Shown here piece after piece: positions 51,966 to 61,237 of a DNA stretch of 64,000 nucleotides (the first letter of the stretch is position 1; the number at the start of each line of letters is the position of its first letter). Origin of the DNA: Spirosoma rigui (GTDB lineage: Bacteria; Bacteroidota; Bacteroidia; Cytophagales; Spirosomataceae). The position numbers were made by a program, and so were the translations under genes. The notes under the pieces are model-generated. The model did no database searches, was not told where the DNA came from, and saw only the letters and a list, made by a program, of their open reading frames with translations. The stretch is taken from positions 2,232,001-2,296,000 of the forward strand of contig NZ_CP020105.1 of NCBI RefSeq assembly GCF_002067135.1, read 5' to 3'.

Positions 51966-53762
51966 ATGAAGATCATACGCCTTCTGTTACTGGCTTCGGC
52001 CACGTTCGTTGCCCAGGTCACGTTTGCGAAACCAACCGTTCCGCTGGTCTATGAAGTCAACCTCAACGACCGCGCCGACGATCAGTTTAAGGTGACATTG
52101 CACGTAGCTGGCCTGACCGCCGACAATGCTATTTACCAGTTTGCGTCTACCGCGCCCGGCACGTACCAGGTTATGGATATTGGCCGGTATGTGAAGGGAT
52201 TCAAAGCCCTCGATGCCAAAGGACGCGAACTGAAAACGGAACAGGTATCGACCAACCAGTGGAAGCTGGACCAGCCCGGTAAGGTGCGCACGATCCAGTA
52301 CAGCATTGCCGAAACCTGGGATACGCCCGTGACGGAGCACAAGCCGTATAACATGTGCGGCACGTCGATCGAGAAAGACCACGTGCTGATCAACGGGCAG
52401 GGTGTATTTGGCTTCCCGAGTGGGATGCAGTCGGCTCCTATCGAGCTGAAACTCGACTATCCTGCCGAGTGGACGGTGGGTACGGCGCTGGAAACGAACG
52501 ACAAAGGGTACTACAAGGCGGCCAACTACGACCGGATCGTGGATTCGCCCATCCTGCTCGGCCGCCTGACCAAAGCGACAACCGCCGTAGCTGGGGCGCA
52601 GATCGATGTGTATACCTACTCGAAAACCGATAAGATCAAGTCCGATCAACTGCTGAACAACATGCAGTCGATGCTTACGGCAGCCGGTACGTTCCTGAAA
52701 CAGCTGCCGGTGAAGAGATACACCTTCCTGTACCATTTCGAAGATCAAGACTGGGGGGCCTGGGAACATTCGTACAGTTCGGAGTACGTAATCAAAGAGG
52801 AAGAGTTTTCGAAAAAACTGGCCGACAATATGACTTCGATTGCGGCCCACGAGTTTTTCCACGTTGTTACGCCCCTCAACATCCACAGCGAAATCATTCA
52901 GCAGTTTAACTTCGTTACGCCAACCCCGTCGGAGCACCTCTGGCTGTATGAAGGGGTGACGGAATGGGCCAGCGACGCCATGCAGCTGCGGGGCCAGATT
53001 ATGGATCTGCCGACCTACCTCGATGAACTGACGCAGAAGATTGCCTATGATAAAAGTGTCGATACGACCTACAGCCTGAGCAAGTTGGGCCTCACCTGCT
53101 ACACCGACGAAGGTCAGCGGCAGTACGGCAACATTTACGCACGGGGGGCGCTGGTAGCTGGTTTGCTCGACATTCGGTTGCTGGAATTGTCGAATGGCAA
53201 GCGCGGTCTGCGCGAAGTCATTAATGAACTGGCCACGACCTACGGCCCCGACCGGGCATTTCCGGAGAAAGAGTTCTTCACCATTTTTGCGCAGAAGACC
53301 TACCCCGAAATCACCGACTTCATCAACCGGTACATAAAAGCGGCTGAGCCCTTGCCCTTCACCGAGTACTACGGTAAGCTGGGTATTACTTACCTGCCGG
53401 CTGTAAACACCGGGCAGAAGGTGCCCTCTATGGGCATGGGAGCCGGATTTGTCGATAACAAGTTTGTGCTGACAAGCCTGAGCGATTCGCTGCGACAGGC
53501 GGGTTTGCAGGAAAAAGACGAGTGGGTTGCCTATAACGGACAGCCCGTAACGCTGGAAACGTTCAGCGCTATCCAGAACGAACTGAAGAAGCAGAAAGTA
53601 GGGGATGTGTATGAGCTAACGGTCAGACGCAACGGGCAGGAGATCAAGGCAAAGGGTACGGTTCGGGAAAAAGAACTCGTTCAGAAATACACGTTCCAGG
53701 TCGATCCGCAGGCAACGCCCCAGCAGCTTCAACTCCGGGAAATCTGGCAACGTAACCTGTAA
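51966..53762 (+). CDS. M61-family glycyl aminopeptidase-like metalloprotease with PDZ domain
   Basis: A 598-residue exported protease with signal peptide (MKIIRLLLLASATFVAQVTFA). The zinc motif HEFFH is at residues 295-299 in ASIAAHEFFHVVTPLN; the third ligand is probably the Glu of LYEGVTEWA about 30 residues on. The C-terminal part (from about residue 480) forms a PDZ domain with VGDVYELTVRRNGQ. M61 peptidases release N-terminal Gly or Ala. ATG 51966 gives a correct signal peptide, so the upstream open frame is not used. Confidence 0.88.
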   Translation: MKIIRLLLLASATFVAQVTFAKPTVPLVYEVNLNDRADDQFKVTLHVAGLTADNAIYQFASTAPGTYQVMDIGRYVKGFKALDAKGRELKTEQVSTNQWKLDQPGKVRTIQYSIAETWDTPVTEHKPYNMCGTSIEKDHVLINGQGVFGFPSGMQSAPIELKLDYPAEWTVGTALETNDKGYYKAANYDRIVDSPILLGRLTKATTAVAGAQIDVYTYSKTDKIKSDQLLNNMQSMLTAAGTFLKQLPVKRYTFLYHFEDQDWGAWEHSYSSEYVIKEEEFSKKLADNMTSIAAHEFFHVVTPLNIHSEIIQQFNFVTPTPSEHLWLYEGVTEWASDAMQLRGQIMDLPTYLDELTQKIAYDKSVDTTYSLSKLGLTCYTDEGQRQYGNIYARGALVAGLLDIRLLELSNGKRGLREVINELATTYGPDRAFPEKEFFTIFAQKTYPEITDFINRYIKAAEPLPFTEYYGKLGITYLPAVNTGQKVPSMGMGAGFVDNKFVLTSLSDSLRQAGLQEKDEWVAYNGQPVTLETFSAIQNELKKQKVGDVYELTVRRNGQEIKAKGTVREKELVQKYTFQVDPQATPQQLQLREIWQRNL

Positions 53763-53797
53763 GCACGTACATCATCAACCTTCTCTATCCTTCGCCC

Positions 53798-54412
53798 ATG
53801 AGCCTGTTGCGCAACATGTTTGGCCCGTATAAAGACGAGATCTGGCAACAACTGGCCCAGGAAATAAACGCCAACTACATCGAGGGCGGTTTCTGGAATC
53901 AGAGTAAAGTAGAAGCCAATATCGACGAGTGGACCGTGACGCTGGATACGTATAACGTGTCGACCGGGAAAGCACATATCGTATATACCCGCCTGAGAGC
54001 CCCTTACGTGAACAGGGACGGTTTCCGGTTCAAGATTTACCGGAAAGGGTTCTTCAGCGAACTGGGCAAGAAACTGGGTATGCAGGACGTTGAGGTGGGC
54101 TTTCCGGATTTCGATGATCAGTTCATCATCCAGGGAAACGATGACTACAAGCTCCAGCGTCTGTTTCAACAGCCGACGATCCGGCAACTGATCGAGCTTC
54201 AGCCCGAGATCAGCCTCGAAGTGAACGACAATGACGGCTGGTTATCAACAACGTTTCCGAAAGATGTAGACCAGCTGTCGTTCATGGTTGTAGGCGTAAT
54301 TAAAGATATTGATCGCCTGAAGCAGCTGTATCAGCTTTTTGCCGAAATTCTGCACCGACTTTGCCAGATCGGCTCCGCTTATGACGATGACCCACTCGTT
54401 GAGCTACCATGA
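53798..54412 (+). CDS. Hypothetical protein
   Basis: A 204-residue soluble-looking protein with no signal peptide. It has an alpha/beta character with acidic residues near DGFRFKIYRKGFFSELGKKLGM and VGFPDFDDQFII. Relatives (DUF3137-like) have the same run of FKIYRKGFF and FDDQFII-type strands, but I cannot confirm the family. It lies 35 bp downstream of the M61 gene and could be cotranscribed. Confidence 0.65.
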   Translation: MSLLRNMFGPYKDEIWQQLAQEINANYIEGGFWNQSKVEANIDEWTVTLDTYNVSTGKAHIVYTRLRAPYVNRDGFRFKIYRKGFFSELGKKLGMQDVEVGFPDFDDQFIIQGNDDYKLQRLFQQPTIRQLIELQPEISLEVNDNDGWLSTTFPKDVDQLSFMVVGVIKDIDRLKQLYQLFAEILHRLCQIGSAYDDDPLVELP

Positions 54413-54488
54413 TAGACAGCCTGTAGTGTCGGGCATCCGCTGATGCCGCAGGCTACCATACCGGCGGATTGGTACAAAAAGCACCGTC

Positions 54489-54521
54489 TTTGCCTTTCGC
54501 TAAATCAGAGGTATAGATTTG
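54489..54521 (+). promoter_or_regulatory. Promoter for the S9 peptidase gene
   Basis: TTTG (54489-54492), 21 bases, then TAGATTTG (54514-54521), a full match to the -7 consensus. The ATG at 54623 is about 100 bases downstream. Confidence 0.55.
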
Positions 54522-54622
54522 TTTATCAGTCACTTTGCTGCTCTTTTTTGTGCTAGCTTCGTCGGGCCAGCGTACTCATACGGGGTATGCCGGCTCATCA
54601 TCTACTAAACTCATTTGACAGG

Positions 54623-56536
54623 ATGACACGTCAACGCATTTCAAGTATTCTGCTGGCAGCCAGCTTCACACTGGCCGTGCTGATGGCTGTGGCCGGTCCG
54701 GCTCCCAGGCGGGCTGCTCCCAAAAAATACACCATCGAGCAGTTCATGAAAACCATTCGTTTTGCAGGAGCCGATATTTCGCCCGACGAGCAGACGGTTC
54801 TCTTCAGCAGCAATCAGGATGGGGTGTTTAACCTCTATGAAGTGCCATTTTCGGGTGGTCAGCCCAGGCAGCTGACCATGTCGAAAACCAACGCCATCTT
54901 TGCCATTGGCTATCTCCCCGACGGACGTATTCTGTACAGCAGCGACCAGGGCGGCAACGAATTGAACCACATCTACCTGCGCGAGAAAGACGGGGCCATT
55001 TCTGATCTTACTCCCGCCGGTAAAGCCAAATACCAGTTCAGCGGATTGAGCCACGACCGGAAGAGTTTCTTCTACCAGTCGAACCAGCGCAGCCCGTCGG
55101 CCTATGACGTGTACGAGATGGACCTCGCCACGCTGAAACCAACGATGATCTTTGAAAATCCCGGCGGCTTTTTCCCCGGCGACGTATCGCCCGACAGACG
55201 GTACATCGCTTTGTCGAAACCGTCGACCACGGCCAACAGCGATGTTTATCTGTACGATGCCCGGACCAAAGAGACGAAACTTTTGACCAACCACGAGGGC
55301 GATGTAAACAACGGGCCGGAGGGGTTCACGCCCGATGGGAAAAAGCTGCTCATCTCAACCGACGATGGCAATGAGTTTGCTTATGTAAAAGCCTACGACC
55401 TAGCAACGGGCAAGAGTGACGTGCTTGACAAAGCCTCCTGGGACATCTCAGCGGACTACCTGTCGCACAAGGGCCGCTACCGCGTTGTGTCTATCAACAA
55501 TGACGCCCGTACCGAACTGAAGATTATGGATACCCGTACCGGCAAGCCTGTTACGCTACCTGCCCTGCCCGGTGGCGACGTTACGGGCGTGACCATTGGC
55601 GACAGCGAAAACCGGATGATCTTCTTCGTCAACAGCTCCAACTCACCGGCAACACTGTATTCCTACGATTTCAAATCCAGTAAGGCTACACCCCTGGTAC
55701 GCGGGCTCAATCCCGAGATCGGCCCGGAAGATCTGGTGTCGGGGGAGGTGATTCGGTACAAGTCATTCGACGGAATGGAAATACCGGCCCTGCTCTACAA
55801 GCCAAAGGATATGCCCGCGGGTCAGAAATTACCCGCTATCCTGTCGATTCACGGCGGTCCCGGCGGCCAGACCCGATTAACCTATTCACCCCTGATCCAG
55901 TACCTGGTTAACAGCGGTTATGTAGTGTTAGCCGTTAACAACCGGGGTAGCTCGGGCTATGGCAAAACCTTCTACGCGGCAGATGACCGGAAACACGGCG
56001 ACGCTGATTTGCGCGACTGTGTTGAGTCGAAGAAAGCACTGGTAGCAACGGGCTACGTTGACCCGGCTAAAATTGGTATCATGGGCGGTTCCTACGGCGG
56101 CTACATGACGCTGGCCGGACTCGCGTTTACCCCCGACGAGTTTGCGGTTGGTGTCGACATCTTCGGCGTCGCGAACTGGCTCCGTACGCTGAATAGTATG
56201 CCCGAATGGTGGGGCCCCCAGCGGGAGTCGATGTTCAAAGAAATCGGTCATCCCAAAACCGATTCCGTAGCACTCTATAACAAATCACCCCTGTTTCATA
56301 CCCAACGTATCAAAAAGCCACTGCTGGTGATCCAGGGGGCCAATGACCCGCGCGTACTCAAGATTGAGTCGGATGAGATTGTGGCGAACGTGAAGAAAAA
56401 CGGCGTTCCTGTCGAGTATGTTACCTTTCCCGATGAAGGCCACGGCTTCGTGAAAAAGGAAAACGAAATTACCGCTTACAAAGCGATCAGGGAGTTTCTA
56501 GACAAATACCTGCGCGGTTCCGACCTGGTCCGGTGA
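54623..56536 (+). CDS. S9-family prolyl oligopeptidase/acyl-peptidase-like serine peptidase
   Basis: A 637-residue exported protease with signal (MTRQRISSILLAASFTLAVLMAVA). The beta-propeller runs from about residue 30 to 370 with repeated DISPDEQTVLF- and SPDRRYIALS-like WD-type blades; the catalytic domain follows with GGSYGGYM (Ser490), NDPRV (Asp575) and EGHGF (His607), the full Ser-Asp-His triad. It degrades oligopeptides. ATG 54623 is preferred over 54587. A strong terminator follows. Confidence 0.92.
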   Translation: MTRQRISSILLAASFTLAVLMAVAGPAPRRAAPKKYTIEQFMKTIRFAGADISPDEQTVLFSSNQDGVFNLYEVPFSGGQPRQLTMSKTNAIFAIGYLPDGRILYSSDQGGNELNHIYLREKDGAISDLTPAGKAKYQFSGLSHDRKSFFYQSNQRSPSAYDVYEMDLATLKPTMIFENPGGFFPGDVSPDRRYIALSKPSTTANSDVYLYDARTKETKLLTNHEGDVNNGPEGFTPDGKKLLISTDDGNEFAYVKAYDLATGKSDVLDKASWDISADYLSHKGRYRVVSINNDARTELKIMDTRTGKPVTLPALPGGDVTGVTIGDSENRMIFFVNSSNSPATLYSYDFKSSKATPLVRGLNPEIGPEDLVSGEVIRYKSFDGMEIPALLYKPKDMPAGQKLPAILSIHGGPGGQTRLTYSPLIQYLVNSGYVVLAVNNRGSSGYGKTFYAADDRKHGDADLRDCVESKKALVATGYVDPAKIGIMGGSYGGYMTLAGLAFTPDEFAVGVDIFGVANWLRTLNSMPEWWGPQRESMFKEIGHPKTDSVALYNKSPLFHTQRIKKPLLVIQGANDPRVLKIESDEIVANVKKNGVPVEYVTFPDEGHGFVKKENEITAYKAIREFLDKYLRGSDLVR

Positions 56537-56546
56537 CGGGTGAGAG

Positions 56547-56598
56547 TAGCGTGCCCGGTACCCGGTGTTTCATAGCTGGGTGCCGGGCACGCTATTTT
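56547..56598 (+). terminator. Rho-independent terminator of the S9 gene
   Basis: TAGCGTGCCCGGTACCC (56547-56563) pairs with GGGTGCCGGGCACGCTA (56578-56594), 17 bp with one G-T, and is followed by four T. Confidence 0.8.
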
Positions 56599-56600
56599 CT

Positions 56601-59600
56601 CTACCGCAACAGCCGGAGTAAATCCGCTTTTGAGAGCGACTTCACTATGGCCGTATCGGTTTTGACGAGGTTGTCGGCCAGTTCGCGTTTCGACGCCTGT
56701 AGGTCCAGGATCTTTTCTTCAATCGTATCGGGGCAGATGAGCCGGACGGCGATGACGTTCTTCTTCTGGCCAATGCGGTAGCTACGGTCGATGGCCTGGT
56801 TCTCGACGGCGGGATTCCACCACGGATCGACCAGGTACACGTAGTCGGCCTGGGTCAGGTTGAGGCCCGTACCGCCCGCTTTCAGGCTGATCAGAAACAC
56901 CCGCACCGTATCGTCGTTCTGGAACCGGTTCACGTGGTCGGCGCGGTTGGTGGTCTGTCCGGTCAGGTATTCGAAGCTGATCTGACGCGCTTCGAGTTCG
57001 GTGCGGATCAGGTCGAGCATGGACACGAACTGCGAGAAAACAAGAATTTTGTGGTTGGGGGATTTATTCTCGATCTGCTCCATCAGCCGGTCGATCTTTG
57101 CCGATGCATTGCCGTAGTACGCTTCGTCGTTGAGCAGTACAGGTGCGTTGCAGATCTGGCGCAGCTTGGTTAGCCCCTGCAATACGTGTAACCGCTCGCG
57201 GGGGATGTCACCTTCTTTAGTCGTCAGCAGAAAATTGCGGAATTCCTGCTCGTAGGCATCGTACACGCTGCGTTGCTCCGGCTCCATTTCGCAGTGCAGA
57301 ATGATTTCCGTTTTGTCGGGCAGCTCAGTAGCGACCTGGGCTTTGGTCCGGCGGAGGATAAACGGGTTTATTTTAGCCTGTAGCGCGCGGGCCCGCTGCC
57401 GGTCGTCGAACTTGTCGATAGGCGTGGAGTAGTGGGCCCTGAAATGGTTGTAGCTGCCCAGCAGCCCCGGACAGGCAAATGAAAGCTGACCGTATAGATC
57501 AAACGTGTGGTTTTCGATGGGCGTACCCGTCAGCACGATCCGGTTGCGCGCCTGTAGCAAGCGGGCCGCCTGATAGCGCTGCGACTCGGGGTTTTTGATG
57601 GCCTGCGATTCATCCAGAAAGACGTAGTGAAATAGGTAGTCCTTCAGAAATCGGATCTCCGACAGCAGTGTACCGTACGACGTAAGGATGATGTCGAACT
57701 GGTCGAACTCTTTTTTGCGCAGGCCGCGGTTGGCGCCGTAAAAGGTATGAACCGAGAGGCTGGGCGCAAACTTTGCTAGTTCGGCCTGCCAGTTGAAGAG
57801 TAGGGAAGTGGGCACCACGATCAGATGGCTTCCCGGCCGGTTTTTGCCACGCAGCAGCAGGATAAACGCAATGATCTGGAGCGTTTTTCCCAACCCCATA
57901 TCGTCGGCCAGGCAGCCGCCAAATCCCATCTCGTCGAGGAAATTCAGCCAGTTCAGTCCCTCTTTCTGGTAATCCCGGAGCGTAGCCCGTAGTTCGCTGG
58001 GTACAGCGACGGACTGGATCGACTTAAAATCGCTAAACCCTTTCGCGAACAGAGCGAGCTGGTCTTTCACATCGTTCAGCAGCTGGTCTTCAGCGTACAG
58101 TTCGTGGATGCTGGAGAAGTTCACCTTCGGCGTTCGGATTTTCTCATCCATGACTTCGCCCGCCTGGAAGTAAGCCGCAAACCGATCGAGCCACTCGGCG
58201 GGTAGAATACCCTGCGTACCGTCGTCGAGGGCTACAAACCGGCTCCTGTTCTTAATGGCTTTATGGAGGTGCTTCAGCGATACCGTTTGTTGTCCATAGG
58301 ACAGTCCAAGGGCTGTTTCAAACCAGTTGAGACCGCTGCTCACCTTGACCGATACTTTTGCCCGGTGGGGGTTGAGCCGGTTGTTCGTAATTGTGTTGAA
58401 GCCCAGAACCTGAATGTTCTGGCTCGTCCAGGCCTCGAACGCGGGCAGAAACCAGGCTTCGTCCAGCACGTGCTTTTTGTGCAGGTAGAACTGGGGCTGG
58501 TTCTGCTGATCGTAGAAATCGGGATGCTGGCTCATCACCGCCATCGCAAACTCGATTTCAGCCTGCTCGTCGCGCGCTACCGTAAATGGCTTTCCCCGGC
58601 TATCGACCGACTGAATCTGCCGCTTCGACAGGATCGGCACTTCTACATTCCCGTACTTGATAACGGGTGTAAACAGGACGTAATTCTCGGAGTTAGCCAG
58701 GTAGAGGATGCGTTCCCGTTCCTGCGTAAATCCGTTCTCGGCCAACTGGTCGGGGGTGGCCGGTTTCAGATGGGCGTAGTTGATCTCGATCCGGTCTTCC
58801 AGCCTGGTCAGTACTGCCTGCCTGAACGCGTCGTACTTAGAGGCATGAATGGCGATCTTATTGTTTTTCCGGCCGAAAAACTGAATGACGTGCAGATAGT
58901 CAGGGCTGTCGATCAGGTACAACGCATCGTTCAGCAGGATAAAATACTCGTAGCGGATGACCAGCTTGTGAAGTTCATAGGTCGTGCTGTTGTGGGTGAG
59001 CGACCCCCAAACCTCATAGAAGCCATCGACCAACTGAACCGTCAGCCGAAGGCTTGCCTTCAGGATTGCCAGCTTTACCGGCACCAGCGAACCCGCCGAT
59101 ATGTTCTCCGATACGCTGCTGGTGTGGTAGTAAACGCCCAGCGCCAGCGGGTTTCGGGCAACCAGCCGCAAGCCGTCGAGGTCGGTCGTTTCGTTCTTGG
59201 GTCGGTGGTGGTTCTGGAATTTTGCCACCGACGAGTAGAACTTGACCGCCTGCAGATTGTCAACGCGGGTTAACAGATCGAGGGGCTGCAACGGGGTAAA
59301 GGGATTCTTGACCTTACCGTTTTTGGCGAGGGCGGCTTCGAAAAGCTCCAGGCAGAAATGGTCGTAGTACCGGTGTTTCGTAAAGACCAGAATCTGTTTC
59401 TGGTTCGGTGCGGGCGCATCGACCGGCGGACCAAATGACGTAGCAGCCACCAGATTGGCGGTAAGCTGTAGGGCATCGTCCGCACTGAGCCGTAACAAAT
59501 CGGCTCGTTTAGGGTGAATGCTGATCGTTCGGTTGTCGATCTCGACCTGAAAAAAGGCATCCAGCAACGGTTCCTGCTCCAGTCCATAGTCTCTGGCTAC

Positions 59601-59978
59601 CTGTTTGATCATGTCGTGCCGCAGGACCGGATCGAAGAAAATCCGCAACTCCTTACGCCGGTTCAGCGCCGAGAGCACCTGCACCTGATGGGTACACAGC
59701 CGGTCTTTTGGATCGGTGCAGGCGCAGGATACCAGCACCGCCTGCGCCGTTTGCCGGACTACGACGAGCGGAAAAAACGACGCATGAGCCGTACTCGTGA
59801 ACGAGCCATGATTGATATCAATAACCTGCGGGATAATGTCGGCATACTCATCGGCCGACGAAATAAAGCCGCCACTGTGCTTCGCCAGCAGCCTGTCGGT
59901 CAGGTCAGGAATCGTGATGGCATCCAGACTGTAATCAAATCCGGCCGTTGGCGAATGGCTATGAAGCGGGTCTGGCAT
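56601..59978 (-). CDS. SWIM zinc-finger SNF2-family ATPase/helicase
   Basis: An 1,125-residue SNF2/Rad54-type DNA translocase. A SWIM zinc finger lies near the N-terminus (Cys85, Cys87, Cys95, His97; CxCx7CxH). About 500 uncharacterised residues follow. The ATPase core starts near residue 665: Walker A DDMGLGKT (Lys698), motif II DESQ (789-792) in place of DEAH, VLTGTPIEN and, in the second RecA domain, AGGTGLNLTQADYV and DRSYRIGQ. It probably remodels DNA-protein or replication complexes. Bacterial relatives with SWIM domains are widespread, but their target is not known. Confidence 0.9.
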   Translation of the reverse strand: MPDPLHSHSPTAGFDYSLDAITIPDLTDRLLAKHSGGFISSADEYADIIPQVIDINHGSFTSTAHASFFPLVVVRQTAQAVLVSCACTDPKDRLCTHQVQVLSALNRRKELRIFFDPVLRHDMIKQVARDYGLEQEPLLDAFFQVEIDNRTISIHPKRADLLRLSADDALQLTANLVAATSFGPPVDAPAPNQKQILVFTKHRYYDHFCLELFEAALAKNGKVKNPFTPLQPLDLLTRVDNLQAVKFYSSVAKFQNHHRPKNETTDLDGLRLVARNPLALGVYYHTSSVSENISAGSLVPVKLAILKASLRLTVQLVDGFYEVWGSLTHNSTTYELHKLVIRYEYFILLNDALYLIDSPDYLHVIQFFGRKNNKIAIHASKYDAFRQAVLTRLEDRIEINYAHLKPATPDQLAENGFTQERERILYLANSENYVLFTPVIKYGNVEVPILSKRQIQSVDSRGKPFTVARDEQAEIEFAMAVMSQHPDFYDQQNQPQFYLHKKHVLDEAWFLPAFEAWTSQNIQVLGFNTITNNRLNPHRAKVSVKVSSGLNWFETALGLSYGQQTVSLKHLHKAIKNRSRFVALDDGTQGILPAEWLDRFAAYFQAGEVMDEKIRTPKVNFSSIHELYAEDQLLNDVKDQLALFAKGFSDFKSIQSVAVPSELRATLRDYQKEGLNWLNFLDEMGFGGCLADDMGLGKTLQIIAFILLLRGKNRPGSHLIVVPTSLLFNWQAELAKFAPSLSVHTFYGANRGLRKKEFDQFDIILTSYGTLLSEIRFLKDYLFHYVFLDESQAIKNPESQRYQAARLLQARNRIVLTGTPIENHTFDLYGQLSFACPGLLGSYNHFRAHYSTPIDKFDDRQRARALQAKINPFILRRTKAQVATELPDKTEIILHCEMEPEQRSVYDAYEQEFRNFLLTTKEGDIPRERLHVLQGLTKLRQICNAPVLLNDEAYYGNASAKIDRLMEQIENKSPNHKILVFSQFVSMLDLIRTELEARQISFEYLTGQTTNRADHVNRFQNDDTVRVFLISLKAGGTGLNLTQADYVYLVDPWWNPAVENQAIDRSYRIGQKKNVIAVRLICPDTIEEKILDLQASKRELADNLVKTDTAIVKSLSKADLLRLLR

Positions 59979-60144
59979 TGGGTAAACAAGTCGTGTTAGG
60001 GAGATGGGCGCTACGTTGGTCGTCAGGAGGCAAAAGCGCCGTCGGATAGATTAACGGAGTAGCGGCCCCGTCTGGTTGATAAGCTGAATGAATAAAAGTA
60101 GGTTGCTACCCGGAAAACCCAACAACCCCTCCTTTAATTTCAGC

Positions 60145-61164
60145 ATGAACGTAATGAACGTAGTTTTGGTCGTGCTCCTCCTGACAAGCCTTATCAGTAC
60201 GGGAGTGGCACAAACAACCACCGGCCCCGGCCCGATTCGGGTGCGGGGGAACGCCTTCGTCACCGCCGACGGGAAGCCCATTGTGTTCCGGGGGCTGAAT
60301 GCCAGTGACCCCGACCGGCTGGAGAAAAGCGGCCACTGGGATAAGGCGTATTTCGAAGAGATGAAACGCTGGGGTGCTACGCTCGTTCGGTTGCCGGTTC
60401 ACCCGACGGCCTGGCGCAGCCGGGGCAAAGATCAGTACCTGCAACTGCTCGATAAGGGCGTTGGCTGGGCGCAGGAACTCGGATTGTACGTAGTCATCGA
60501 CTGGCACAGCATCGGTAATCTCAAAAATGAGCTGTACCAGAGCCCCATGTACGAAACCACCCACAAGGAGTCGTTCGAGTTCTGGCGCACTATGTCTGAG
60601 CATTACAAAGACAACACGACCGTAGCGTTCTTTGAACTGTTCAACGAACCAACGGTCATGGGCGGTAAGCTGGGCACCTGCAGCTGGACGGAGTGGAAGG
60701 CACTCATGGAGGAAATGATCACGATTATCCGGGCCAACGGAGCCAAAGCCATTCCGCTGGTGGCGGGGTTCAACTGGGCCTACGACCTGAAAGAGGTAGC
60801 GCAGAACCCGATCAAGGCCGAAGGTATTGGCTACGTGAGTCATCCCTACCCCATGAAGCGCGAGAAACCCTGGGTCGATAAATGGACCGCCGACTGGGGC
60901 TACGTAGCTAAAAAATACCCGGTTATGCTGACCGAAGTCGGCTTCTGCGGTCCCGACGACAAAGGGGCTCACGTGCCGGTTATCAGCGACGAATCCTACG
61001 GTGACGCTATCACCAGCTACTGCGACACGAACGGGATTTCGTATGTCGTCTGGGTATTCGACCCGCAGTGGGCACCCATGCTGTTCTCCGACTGGAACTA
61101 CACCCCAACCCGGCAGGGACGCTATTTCAAAAAAGCATTGCAGGGGTATAAGGGTGGAAAATGA
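60145..61164 (+). CDS. Glycoside hydrolase family 5 (cellulase-like)
   Basis: A 339-residue exported enzyme with signal (MNVMNVVLVVLLLTSLISTGVAQ). RLPVHPTAW and VVIDWHSIG fit the early strands, the acid/base is Glu168 in FNEPT, and the nucleophile is Glu264 in LTEVGFCG. These features define clan GH-A. The substrate may be beta-glucan or mannan. No carbohydrate-binding domain or T9SS tail is seen. ATG 60145 starts the signal peptide, so the upstream frame to 60088 is not used. Confidence 0.88.
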   Translation: MNVMNVVLVVLLLTSLISTGVAQTTTGPGPIRVRGNAFVTADGKPIVFRGLNASDPDRLEKSGHWDKAYFEEMKRWGATLVRLPVHPTAWRSRGKDQYLQLLDKGVGWAQELGLYVVIDWHSIGNLKNELYQSPMYETTHKESFEFWRTMSEHYKDNTTVAFFELFNEPTVMGGKLGTCSWTEWKALMEEMITIIRANGAKAIPLVAGFNWAYDLKEVAQNPIKAEGIGYVSHPYPMKREKPWVDKWTADWGYVAKKYPVMLTEVGFCGPDDKGAHVPVISDESYGDAITSYCDTNGISYVVWVFDPQWAPMLFSDWNYTPTRQGRYFKKALQGYKGGK

Positions 61165-61237
61165 TAGGCCCTTCCGGAGCGCACATGGCTGGCCCGTTAG
61201 AGTCTCGACGGTACCACCTGTATTTTTTCACAACGTA

